Positions 1-4,696 of a DNA stretch of 6,803 bases are shown here, one piece after another. Below the pieces are notes generated by a model. The model did not search any database. It had not been told where the DNA came from and saw only the letters and a program-made list of their open reading frames with translations. A program made the translations under genes and the position numbers. This DNA comes from an uncultured Eubacterium sp. (lineage in GTDB: Bacteria; Bacillota; Clostridia; Peptostreptococcales; Anaerovoracaceae). The number at the start of each line of letters is the position of its first letter. Within the stretch, counting starts at the first letter, position 1. The DNA lies in the NCBI GenBank assembly GCA_947367725.1, contig CANBFZ010000099.1, positions 1-6,803 on the forward strand. The letters are read 5' to 3'.

Positions 1-422
1 TGCATGACTTCGATTTTCAGCTTATTGCGCCCTTCGGCAAAACCGCCCAAATTGACCTGATAGTCAATACTGATGTCGCCAAACCCCTCTTCCGACAAGT
101 TGTTTTCGACCGCATTGGTCACAAGCTCCATCTCTAAATTTCCATAAGGGGTATGATATTCGCTGTTAAACCGCTTGCCTTTCTCGAAAACTAGTTCGGT
201 GCCTGCACCAGCGCTGCTGCCGATGCGCTTCATGCGAATACAGCCGTCTGTCAGCTTCAGGGTTGTCTTGCAGCCAGGAAATCCGGAAAATTCACTTTCG
301 TCGTAGACCAGATATCTTGCGCCATCCCGTTCATATAGTTTGCCTTCCGTGACGAACTCCATGCGGTCTTCTTCCTTTTCAGCGCACTGTCTGCCTGTTA
401 TTTTTAGCGTAATATCTTTCAT
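1..422 (-). CDS. DUF1934 (YwiB-like) calycin beta-barrel protein, 3' end cut by window edge
   Basis: The visible 140 codons begin MKDITLKITGRQ and continue through EFVTEGKLYERDGARYLVYDESE, a GCKTTLKL strand and an EYHTPYGNLEMELVTNAVE stretch, ending in IDYQVNLGG...NKLKIEVMH. This pattern of alternating strands with the T-P-Y-G-x-L-E-M motif fits the DUF1934 family (B. subtilis YwiB), small cytosolic lipocalin-like barrels of about 140 residues and unknown function. The gene is therefore probably nearly complete, with its stop just beyond the edge. I chose the ATG at 422 because the family's first strand starts there and a GGAG box sits 7 bases upstream. A second in-frame ATG at 362 has its own AAGGAAG box but would remove that strand. 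The first 44 bases lie inside the end of ddl, which suggests coupled translation. The family assignment is from memory of the pattern; no function is claimed. Confidence 0.8.
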   Translation of the reverse strand, partial: MKDITLKITGRQCAEKEEDRMEFVTEGKLYERDGARYLVYDESEFSGFPGCKTTLKLTDGCIRMKRIGSSAGAGTELVFEKGKRFNSEYHTPYGNLEMELVTNAVENNLSEEGFGDISIDYQVNLGGFAEGRNKLKIEVM

Positions 423-1422
423 AACCAAACTCCACAATCCTTTCAATCAGTTCTGTAAATCCTACGCCCATCTCGTTCCACATCACAGGGAACATGCTGT
501 ATTTCGTAAAACCTGGAATGGTGTTAATCTCATTTATGTAAACCTCTCCAGTATTTTTATCTACAAAAAAATCAATTCTTGCAAAGCCGCTGCAGTCGCA
601 GGCGCGATACGCTTCTTTTGCCAGACTGCGAATTTTTTCGTAGGTCAGTTTCGGTAAACGCGCTGGGACTGTAATCTCTGTGCCCGCATCTTCCGTATAT
701 TTTGCGGTATAGTCGTAAAAGTCCAGTTTGGCGCAGATTTCTCCCACCGCCGCAACCTCCGGTCTGTGATTGCCAATGACGCCAGTTTCCACCTCTCTGC
801 AGTGAATGCCTTCTTCTATAATAATGCGCCGGTCATATTGGGCGGCAAGAAGGAGCGCTTCCCGCAGTTCCTCGCCGTTTCTCACCTTGGAAATACCCAC
901 ACTGGAGCCCATATTGGACGGTTTTACAAACATGGCATATGGAAGCTCTGCTTCAATTTCCGCGATAATTTCATCCATCCGCGTGTCTAAATCCTCGCTA
1001 TATACCAGTTTGTACCGACTGGTTGGCAGCCCTGCCTCTTCAAAAATCTTTTTTGCGGAGACTTTATCCATGCACAGCGCGGAGGATAAAACACCGCAGC
1101 CTGCATAAGGCAAATCCAGCATTTCAAAAAGCCCCTGAATGGTGCCGTCCTCTCCGTAAGGACCGTGGAGCACCGGAAACATAAAATCTGCAAGGGACGG
1201 AAGTTGTGCCACGGAAATATCTTCTGCTGCGCACTCCCATGCGCCGCAAGGAATTGCAGAACTATCTCCCTCGTACAATTTCCACTGTCCGCTTTTGGTA
1301 ATGCCAATCATCACCACTTCAAACTTGTGTCTGTCGATGGCTTCAATCACAGATGCCGCCGACAGCAGCGAAACTTCGTGTTCTCCCGAACGTCCACCGA
1401 AAATAATACCGATTCTTTTCAT
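379..1422 (-). CDS. ddl: D-alanine--D-alanine ligase
   Basis: ATP-grasp enzyme that joins two D-alanines for the peptidoglycan stem peptide in the cytoplasm. The 347-residue protein has the family's usual length. Visible motifs are the N-terminal GIIFGGRSGEHEVS (5-18), HGPYGEDGTIQG (86-97), the ATP-grasp strand FVKPSNMGSSVGISKV (165-180), an omega loop with FYDYTAKY (235-242), and the metal-binding region ARIDFF (281-286) with NEINTIPGFT (297-306). The tyrosines of the omega loop match D-Ala-D-Ala ligases rather than the D-Ala-D-Lac (VanA) type, so this should be the housekeeping enzyme. The frame is open back to 1527, inside hslO, but homology begins at MKRIGI. Three consecutive ATG codons (1428, 1425, 1422) follow an AGGGGGA box, and the third has the best spacing and family fit. 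It lies 16 bases after hslO and overlaps the next gene by 44 bases. Confidence 0.96.
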   Translation of the reverse strand: MKRIGIIFGGRSGEHEVSLLSAASVIEAIDRHKFEVVMIGITKSGQWKLYEGDSSAIPCGAWECAAEDISVAQLPSLADFMFPVLHGPYGEDGTIQGLFEMLDLPYAGCGVLSSALCMDKVSAKKIFEEAGLPTSRYKLVYSEDLDTRMDEIIAEIEAELPYAMFVKPSNMGSSVGISKVRNGEELREALLLAAQYDRRIIIEEGIHCREVETGVIGNHRPEVAAVGEICAKLDFYDYTAKYTEDAGTEITVPARLPKLTYEKIRSLAKEAYRACDCSGFARIDFFVDKNTGEVYINEINTIPGFTKYSMFPVMWNEMGVGFTELIERIVEFGYERYYAKNNRQTVR

Positions 1423-1438
1423 CATCATTCCCCCTGCT

Positions 1439-2353
1439 TCACATCTGCGCATAAATACGTTCAAGATGCGCCTTATCAAAGAAATATTTCTTTTCGCAGA
1501 ACTGGCAGACAAGCTCTGCCTGCCCATCCTCGTCGATGATTTCTTGTAAATCTTTTTTGCCGATGGTCATAAGAATCTGCTCCAGCCTCTCTTCGCTGCA
1601 GTCACATTCCCAGCAAATTTCTCTGGTTTCTGTCTTTTCTGGCATGAATGCCTCCGGCATATCTTTGAAAAGTTCTTCCATCAAGTCAATTACAATCCCT
1701 TCTTCGGTTTTTCCCGCCGAACGAAGGATCACTTTTTCAATACTGGTGGTCAGCGGCGGCATCTTTGCAAGCATTTCTTCCAGTGCCGTCACAGATTCTT
1801 CCTGCGCGCCGGGCAACATCTTAATAAGCATGCCCCCTGCGCAGAGTACTTTTCGTTCTCTGCTGATTTTCACGCCCAGTGCTACAGACGCATTCTGCTG
1901 CTCGGAGATATAATGGTAGGCGGTCAAGTCGTCAGCGATTTCGCCGGACACCAGCGCAATCGTGCCAATATAAGGTTCTCGCATACCCAGATCTTTGATG
2001 ACAGTCAATTCCCCAATACCCAGGCTGCCTCCAACATCCAGATGTCCATCTGCCCGCAAAGGCAATTCCACATCTGGATTAGAAATGTAACCTTTGACGC
2101 TGCCGTCACCATAAGCCGTTGCCAAAATCTGCCTTGCTGGTCCATCGCCTTTAAACTGCACCGTCAATTTATTTTCTTTATGCTTTAAATCCAGCCCCAT
2201 CAGACCTGCACCAGTCAGCACCCTACCCAGGGCGGCTGTGGCAAGGGGCGTAGTATTGTGGATTTTGCGTGCTTCCTCCACCATGTCAGTCGTAATGGTC
2301 AGACTGACACTGTAAGAACCACTTCTATCAATTGCTGTGATTACTTTACTCAT
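1439..2353 (-). CDS. hslO: Hsp33 redox-regulated chaperone
   Basis: Cytoplasmic holdase chaperone activated by oxidation. In the family, four cysteines bind zinc when reduced; on oxidation they form disulfides, and unfolding of the linker exposes the client-binding surface. The 304-residue protein is full length. The N-terminal domain shows the typical ARKIHNTTPLATAALGRVLTGAGLMG (28-53) and FKGDGPARQILA...GDGSVKGYISNP (67-93). The C-terminal switch carries CDC (Cys250, Cys252) and CQFC (Cys283, Cys286), the expected CxC and CxxC pair. There is one further cysteine three residues ahead of the first pair (Cys247), giving CxxCxC. An in-frame TAG lies two codons upstream of the ATG, so 2353 is the only reasonable start. 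The AGAGG box is 13 bases away, longer than ideal. It is the first gene of the leftward operon with ddl and the DUF1934 gene. Confidence 0.97.
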   Translation of the reverse strand: MSKVITAIDRSGSYSVSLTITTDMVEEARKIHNTTPLATAALGRVLTGAGLMGLDLKHKENKLTVQFKGDGPARQILATAYGDGSVKGYISNPDVELPLRADGHLDVGGSLGIGELTVIKDLGMREPYIGTIALVSGEIADDLTAYHYISEQQNASVALGVKISRERKVLCAGGMLIKMLPGAQEESVTALEEMLAKMPPLTTSIEKVILRSAGKTEEGIVIDLMEELFKDMPEAFMPEKTETREICWECDCSEERLEQILMTIGKKDLQEIIDEDGQAELVCQFCEKKYFFDKAHLERIYAQM

Positions 2354-2393
2354 CGTCTATGTTCAACCTCTCGTTTTTATATTCACATATTCA

Positions 2394-2421
2394 ATCATAT
2401 ATTTTATCATACTCTTGACAA
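2394..2421 (-). promoter_or_regulatory. sigma-A-type promoter for hslO-ddl-DUF1934
   Basis: Read on the minus strand, TTGTCA (2421-2416, 5 of 6 matches to the -35 consensus) is followed after 16 bases by TATGAT (2399-2394, 5 of 6 to the -10). A start of transcription near 2387 would give a leader of about 33 bases before hslO. The boxes are inferred from sequence only. Confidence 0.6.
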
Positions 2422-2451
2422 TTTTAACACAAAAAAACCACATTTTCCGGC

Positions 2452-2457
2452 TATAAT
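2452..2457 (+). promoter_or_regulatory. candidate -10 box for htrA
   Basis: A perfect TATAAT lies 53 bases upstream of the htrA start. No acceptable -35 box is found 16-18 bases before it: TTAACA at 2424 is 22 bases away and TTGACA at 2415 is 31 bases away. The promoter may therefore need an activator or another sigma factor, or this may be chance in AT-rich DNA. Confidence 0.3.
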
Positions 2458-2509
2458 TTGGGTATATTAAGAGAAAAAGATTTTTTACATCAGAAAGGCA
2501 GGGATTTGA

Positions 2510-3826
2510 ATGGATAATTGGGATCATCGTTATGATAAAGAAGAGCCAAATTTCATCATGGTAGGAGACACAGCACAGGAACCAGCGTCCGGTCCACAAG
2601 CTGCACCGCAAGACACGTCAGAACCACAGCACACGGCGTATAGAGAAGAGCCGGTACAATATTATGAAAACAATGGCTATACTTACTATCAGCAGACGCC
2701 GCCCGTCTCACCAAAGAAAAAAAAGAAAGAGCCAAAGTACATCACACGCAGAGCATTCGTCATCACATTGATTTGCTGCATGCTGGCAACATCGGCACTG
2801 ACAGTAGGCGGCTATACGCTTCTTAGTGATAACGGGCTGATCAGTGGTGGCGGCAAAACCGTATCTGCAACCAATTACACACTGGCAAAAGCCACCGGCA
2901 GCGAAAAATCTGTACAGGAGATTATTGCACAGAACGAAAACGCAGTGGTCGAAATCAGAACTGAATCTGTCGCCATGGATAACTGGCTGCAGAACTACGT
3001 CACCCAAGGCGCAGGCAGCGGCGTCATTGTCGACACCAAAGGATATATCCTGACCTGCAATCACGTCATCAGCGGCGCTTCTAAAATCACTGTGACCTTA
3101 AAGGACGGCACAGAACTGGAAGCCAAAGTGGTCGGTACAGACGCACAGAATGATATTGCAGTCCTGAAAGTCAATGCAAAGAATCTGACAGCTGCCACTT
3201 ATGGCGACAGCAGCAAACTTTCTGTCGGCGATATGGTCGTTGCCATCGGAAATCCTCTGGGTCAGCTGGGCGGCAGCGCTTCCAGCGGTATTATCAGCGC
3301 ACTGGACAGAAATATTACGATTGAAGGCAGACAGATGACCTTGCTGCAGACCGATACTTCCATCAATCCAGGTAACTCCGGCGGCGGTCTATTCGACCAG
3401 TACGGCAATCTGGTAGGCATTGTAGTCGCAAAATCCACAGGTTCTGACGTAGAAGGACTGGGTTTTGCCATTCCAATCGCCAAAGCCGCCGAAATCGCCA
3501 AAGATCTGATTGAAAACGGTCATGTGACCAACCGCGCCAGCATCGGCATTTCCGTCATCGATGCGTCCAGCGCTGACATTGCCATGCAGTATGGACTACG
3601 TATGACCGGTGTGTATGTACAAGAAGTCACCGGTGACGAAGCGCAGAAAGCAGGCTTTAAAGCAGGCGACATGATTTACTATGTCGGCGAAGACAAAATT
3701 GAAAACCAGGCAAGCCTGGTCAGCGCTTTAGGCAAACACAAGCCAGGCGACAAAGTTAAAATCACCGTCATCCGGGAAAATCAGACAATTGAACTGACTA
3801 CAAAACTGGTAGAAGCCACACAATAA
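2510..3826 (+). CDS. htrA: membrane-anchored HtrA/DegP-family serine protease with PDZ domain
   Basis: Surface protease that removes misfolded or damaged exported proteins. The 438-residue protein starts with an acidic, Gln/Pro/Tyr-rich cytoplasmic tail (1-68), then a lysine-rich stretch (KKKKKEPKYITRR, 69-81), then one membrane segment (about 82-104), placing the protease outside the cell. The trypsin-like domain (about 135-335) has all three catalytic residues: His185 in TCNHVI, Asp215 in NDIAVLK and Ser290 in NPGNSGG. A single PDZ domain follows (about 343-432: GVYVQEVTGDEAQKAGFKAGDMIYYVG). One PDZ domain and an uncleaved anchor are usual for Firmicutes HtrA, unlike E. coli DegP with two. 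The ATG at 2510 follows a CAGGGA box at 5 bases. It is transcribed divergently from hslO and ends at its own terminator, so it is probably a single-gene unit. No stress-regulator box was recognised. Confidence 0.95.
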   Translation: MDNWDHRYDKEEPNFIMVGDTAQEPASGPQAAPQDTSEPQHTAYREEPVQYYENNGYTYYQQTPPVSPKKKKKEPKYITRRAFVITLICCMLATSALTVGGYTLLSDNGLISGGGKTVSATNYTLAKATGSEKSVQEIIAQNENAVVEIRTESVAMDNWLQNYVTQGAGSGVIVDTKGYILTCNHVISGASKITVTLKDGTELEAKVVGTDAQNDIAVLKVNAKNLTAATYGDSSKLSVGDMVVAIGNPLGQLGGSASSGIISALDRNITIEGRQMTLLQTDTSINPGNSGGGLFDQYGNLVGIVVAKSTGSDVEGLGFAIPIAKAAEIAKDLIENGHVTNRASIGISVIDASSADIAMQYGLRMTGVYVQEVTGDEAQKAGFKAGDMIYYVGEDKIENQASLVSALGKHKPGDKVKITVIRENQTIELTTKLVEATQ

Positions 3827-3852
3827 CTACAAAAAACTAAAAACTAAAATCC

Positions 3853-3870
3853 CGGCGCCCACAGGCGCCG
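3853..3870 (+). repeat. perfect GC-rich hairpin after htrA
   Basis: CGGCGCC (3853-3859) and GGCGCCG (3864-3870) form a perfect 7-bp stem with a CACA loop, 26 bases after the htrA stop. No T-run follows, so it is not a standard terminator alone. It may protect the 3' end of the mRNA or help the next hairpin. Confidence 0.7.
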
Positions 3871-3879
3871 TTCCATACC

Positions 3880-3916
3880 ACCGTCTGCAACTTACCCTTG
3901 CAGGCGGTTTTATTTA
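3880..3916 (+). terminator. intrinsic terminator of htrA
   Basis: ACCGTCTGCAA (3880-3890) pairs along 11 bp with TTGCAGGCGGT (3898-3908), one pair being G-T, across a 7-base loop. TTTATTTAT follows. Stem and T-rich tail fit a Rho-independent terminator on the plus strand. Confidence 0.85.
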
Positions 3917-3969
3917 TGACCTAACCCGGTGAAAGCAAGCGCAGCGTAGCTTGAAGCGTAGGTAGGTCA
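3917..3969. repeat. array 1, module 1 first hairpin
   Basis: TGACCTA (3917-3923) pairs with TAGGTCA (3963-3969). Next to it CC (3925-3926) pairs with GG (3961-3962) across a bulged A. An inner CAAGC...GCTTG stem closes an 8-base loop. Confidence 0.65.
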
Positions 3970-3977
3970 AACGCAAA

Positions 3978-4015
3978 GCTTTCCTGCGATTGGCAATGCC
4001 AGAGCAGTAGAAAGC
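3978..4015. repeat. array 1, module 1 second hairpin
   Basis: GCTTTCCTGC (3978-3987) pairs with GCAG-TA-GAAAGC (4004-4015), ten pairs with a two-base bulge. A small TGGCA/TGCCA stem (3991-4001) sits inside. Confidence 0.65.
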
Positions 4016-4026
4016 GACTGTGAAAT

Positions 4027-4065
4027 GACCTAACCCGATTTGCAAAGCAAATCGCTGGTAGGTTC
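4027..4065. repeat. array 1, module 2 first hairpin
   Basis: CGATTTGC (4036-4043) and GCAAATCG (4047-4054) form a perfect 8-bp stem with an AAA loop. Around it ACCTA(A)CC (4028-4035) pairs with GGTAGGT (4057-4063), with one bulged A. Confidence 0.75.
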
Positions 4066-4072
4066 AACTGAA

Positions 4073-4103
4073 GAATTGCATACCAGCTAAAGCTGGGCAA
4101 TTC
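4073..4103. repeat. array 1, module 2 second hairpin
   Basis: GAATTGC (4073-4079) pairs with GCAATTC (4097-4103). Inside, CCAGC (4083-4087) pairs with GCTGG (4092-4096) over a TAAA loop. Only an ATA bulge interrupts the twelve pairs. Confidence 0.7.
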
Positions 4104-4110
4104 CTGTATA

Positions 4111-4150
4111 GCACCTTCCTACGATTTATTTCATAAATCGGGATAGGTGC
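4111..4150. repeat. array 1, module 3 first hairpin
   Basis: GCACCT (4111-4116) pairs with AGGTGC (4145-4150), and CGATTTAT (4122-4129) with ATAAATCG (4133-4140) over a TTC loop. Compared with the hairpin at 4036-4054, two adjacent stem pairs changed from GC to AT on both sides, a compensatory change. Confidence 0.75.
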
Positions 4151-4219
4151 GTAAACGCGAGGCTTTCCCAAGAGAACGAGCAAGAAGCGAAGTTCGATCG
4201 GGAGAAAGCTACGGCGTAC
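4151..4219. repeat. array 1, module 3 second hairpin
   Basis: GTA and CGC (4151-4153, 4156-4158) pair with GCGTAC (4214-4219). GCTTTCCC (4162-4169) pairs with GGG-A-GAAAGC (4200-4209), and an inner GAAC...GTTC stem is possible. The GCTTTC/GAAAGC core repeats that of 3978-4015. Confidence 0.6.
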
Positions 4220-4235
4220 CTAACCCAAGAATAAA

Positions 4236-4277
4236 GGTTTTGCAAATAGACTAGAATAAATCCTGATTTGCACAACC
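4236..4277. repeat. array 2 unit A
   Basis: GGTTTTGCAAAT (4236-4247), 18-base spacer, ATTTGCACAACC (4266-4277). The arms pair at 11 of 12 positions with one T-C mismatch. Confidence 0.75.
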
Positions 4278-4299
4278 ATCCGCAAAGTAATAGAGTCAA

Positions 4300-4340
4300 A
4301 GTTGTGCAAATATCTAATTAAAAGTGCTCAATGCACAACA
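4300..4340. repeat. array 2 unit B
   Basis: AGTTGTGCAAAT (4300-4311), 17-base spacer, CAATGCACAACA (4329-4340). The 8-base core GTTGTGCA/TGCACAAC is perfect and the outer bases have diverged. Its left arm also matches the right arm of unit A over 11 bases. Confidence 0.7.
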
Positions 4341-4343
4341 AAT

Positions 4344-4355
4344 GCCTGCAAAACC
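4344..4355 (-). repeat. array 2 unpaired half-site
   Basis: GCCTGCAAAACC is a minus-strand copy of the GTTTTGCA variant. It stands 3 bases after unit B with no plus partner at the usual distance. Confidence 0.55.
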
Positions 4356-4372
4356 TAAATCAAGCATGTTAT

Positions 4373-4413
4373 AGTTTTGCATCATAGAATATTTACTCGC
4401 AATTTGCACAACC
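4373..4413. repeat. array 2 unit C
   Basis: AGTTTTGCATCA (4373-4384), 17-base spacer, ATTTGCACAACC (4402-4413). The left arm has a diverged end (ATCA for AAAT). Confidence 0.7.
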
Positions 4414-4424
4414 ATAGAAGAAAA

Positions 4425-4465
4425 AGTTTTGCAAATCAAGACTGAATCACAAAATCTGCACAACT
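4425..4465. repeat. array 2 unit D
   Basis: AGTTTTGCAAAT (4425-4436), 17-base spacer, ATCTGCACAACT (4454-4465). It lies 11 bases after unit C, the shortest gap in the array. Confidence 0.75.
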
Positions 4466-4487
4466 GTATCCCCTCCAAACCTTCTGA

Positions 4488-4529
4488 AGTTGTGCAAATC
4501 AAACAACTGCCGACAGTTGCTGCACAACT
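4488..4529. repeat. array 2 unit E
   Basis: AGTTGTGCAAAT (4488-4499), 18-base spacer, TGCTGCACAACT (4518-4529). Nine core bases AGTTGTGCA/TGCACAACT are perfectly inverted. Confidence 0.75.
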
Positions 4530-4539
4530 CTCCATTTAG

Positions 4540-4563
4540 AATTCTGGTTGAAACCAGACAATT
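4540..4563. repeat. hairpin between array 2 and the tetR promoter
   Basis: TCTGGTT (4543-4549) and AACCAGA (4552-4558) form a perfect 7-bp inverted repeat around GA, extended by AAT/ATT across a bulged C. No T-run follows on either strand, so a terminator is unlikely. Confidence 0.5.
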
Positions 4564-4566
4564 GTA

Positions 4567-4578
4567 TCATGCAAAACG
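4567..4578 (-). repeat. array 2 outlying half-site
   Basis: TCATGCAAAACG keeps the TGCAAAAC core. It stands 37 bases after unit E and has no plus partner at 17-18 bases. A degenerate AGTTTTCGC at 4584 could be a relic on the other side. Confidence 0.4.
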
Positions 4579-4592
4579 GATTTAGTTTTCGC

Positions 4593-4622
4593 TTGACAAA
4601 CATACCAACAGTATGTTACTTT
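4593..4622 (+). promoter_or_regulatory. promoter of the tetR-MFS operon
   Basis: A perfect TTGACA (4593-4598) is followed after 18 bases by TACTTT (4617-4622), a weak -10 box that is preceded by TG one base before it (extended -10). The 19-bp operator fills the space between the boxes, so a bound repressor should block RNA polymerase. Confidence 0.6.
4599..4617. promoter_or_regulatory. TetR operator 1
   Basis: AACATAC (4599-4605) and GTATGTT (4611-4617) are perfect inverted repeats with a CAACA spacer. Size, symmetry and position inside the promoter, directly ahead of a tetR-family gene, fit an autoregulatory operator. Binding is inferred. Confidence 0.75.
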
Positions 4623-4629
4623 ATTGTTA

Positions 4630-4648
4630 TACCTACCTTCGGTATGTT
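4630..4648. promoter_or_regulatory. probable TetR operator 2 (degenerate)
   Basis: TACCTAC (4630-4636), CTTCG, GTATGTT (4642-4648): the right half is identical to operator 1, the left half matches at 5 of 7 bases and the 5-bp spacer is kept. The centres are 31 bp apart, about three helical turns, so two dimers could bind the same face in the leader region. Confidence 0.55.
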
Positions 4649-4696
4649 TGTTGCAATGCCGCTACTTTACTCGAAGAAAGAAAGGAAACAAAAACC

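Larger units (their letters stand above)
3917..4226. repeat. array 1: three two-hairpin repeat modules with ACCTAACC/GGTAGGT arms
   Basis: This gene-free stretch is built from modules I place at 3917-4015, 4027-4103 and 4111-4219. Each opens with a hairpin whose base is ACCTA paired with TAGGT and continues with a second hairpin. The motif ACCTAACCC occurs at 3919, 4028 and 4218, and its inverse GGTAGGT or a near copy at 3961, 4057 and 4142, so the arms alternate in direction. Modules 1 and 3 also share AAACGC followed by GCTTTC...GAAAGC. Because arms of neighbouring modules are complementary, alternative pairings are possible. The layout resembles REP/BIME-type intergenic repeats or a degenerate non-autonomous element. 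I recognise no named family and see no transposase, tRNA or protein-coding signal. Confidence 0.75.
4236..4578. repeat. array 2: twelve 12-base motifs, mostly as five convergent pairs
   Basis: The consensus RGTTKTGCAAAT occurs twelve times: plus orientation at 4236, 4300, 4373, 4425 and 4488; minus at 4266, 4329, 4344, 4402, 4454, 4518 and 4567. Ten copies form five plus-then-minus pairs with an inner spacer of 17 or 18 bases every time. Gaps between pairs are 22, 32, 11 and 22 bases, and spacer sequences are unrelated to each other. The pair centres (4256.5, 4320, 4393, 4445, 4508.5) lie 63.5, 73, 52 and 63.5 bp apart, close to 6, 7, 5 and 6 helical turns. Seen directly: motif copies, orientations and distances. 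Inferred: a DNA-binding array. I know of no matching named element. The AT-rich block contains no convincing gene. Confidence 0.8.

Noticed and set aside
1423..1527. Longer ddl start
   Set aside because: The 35 extra codons overlap hslO, are unlike Ddl sequences and ignore the AGGGGGA box before the ATG triplet.
3853..3870. First terminator of htrA
   Set aside because: The stem is perfect but TTCCATACC follows instead of a T-run, so I call it a hairpin only.
4057..4103. tRNA-like GGTTCAA T-loop
   Set aside because: No acceptor stem, anticodon arm or CCA end can be drawn around it; it is part of an array 1 hairpin pair.
4314..4535. 73-codon minus-strand reading frame
   Set aside because: It is made almost entirely of array 2 motifs, has no ribosome binding site I can see and no recognisable domain.
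4236..4578. CRISPR array
   Set aside because: Repeats are only 12 bases, alternate in orientation and have 3-37 base gaps; no cas gene is present.
4236..4578. Integron attC sites, XerCD dif or resolvase res sites
   Set aside because: No GTTRRRY/RYYYAAC cores in the right arrangement. The 17-18 bp inner spacers are too long for dif arms and do not match the 28/34/25 bp subsites of Tn3-type res. No recombinase gene is seen.
4236..4578. DnaA boxes of a replication origin
   Set aside because: TTTGCACAA differs from TTATCCACA at three of nine positions in every copy, and no origin genes are nearby.
4613..4696. Upstream start of the TetR gene (28 extra residues)
   Set aside because: It begins inside operator 1 and the promoter, and the added residues (MLLYCYTYLR...) do not resemble the family.
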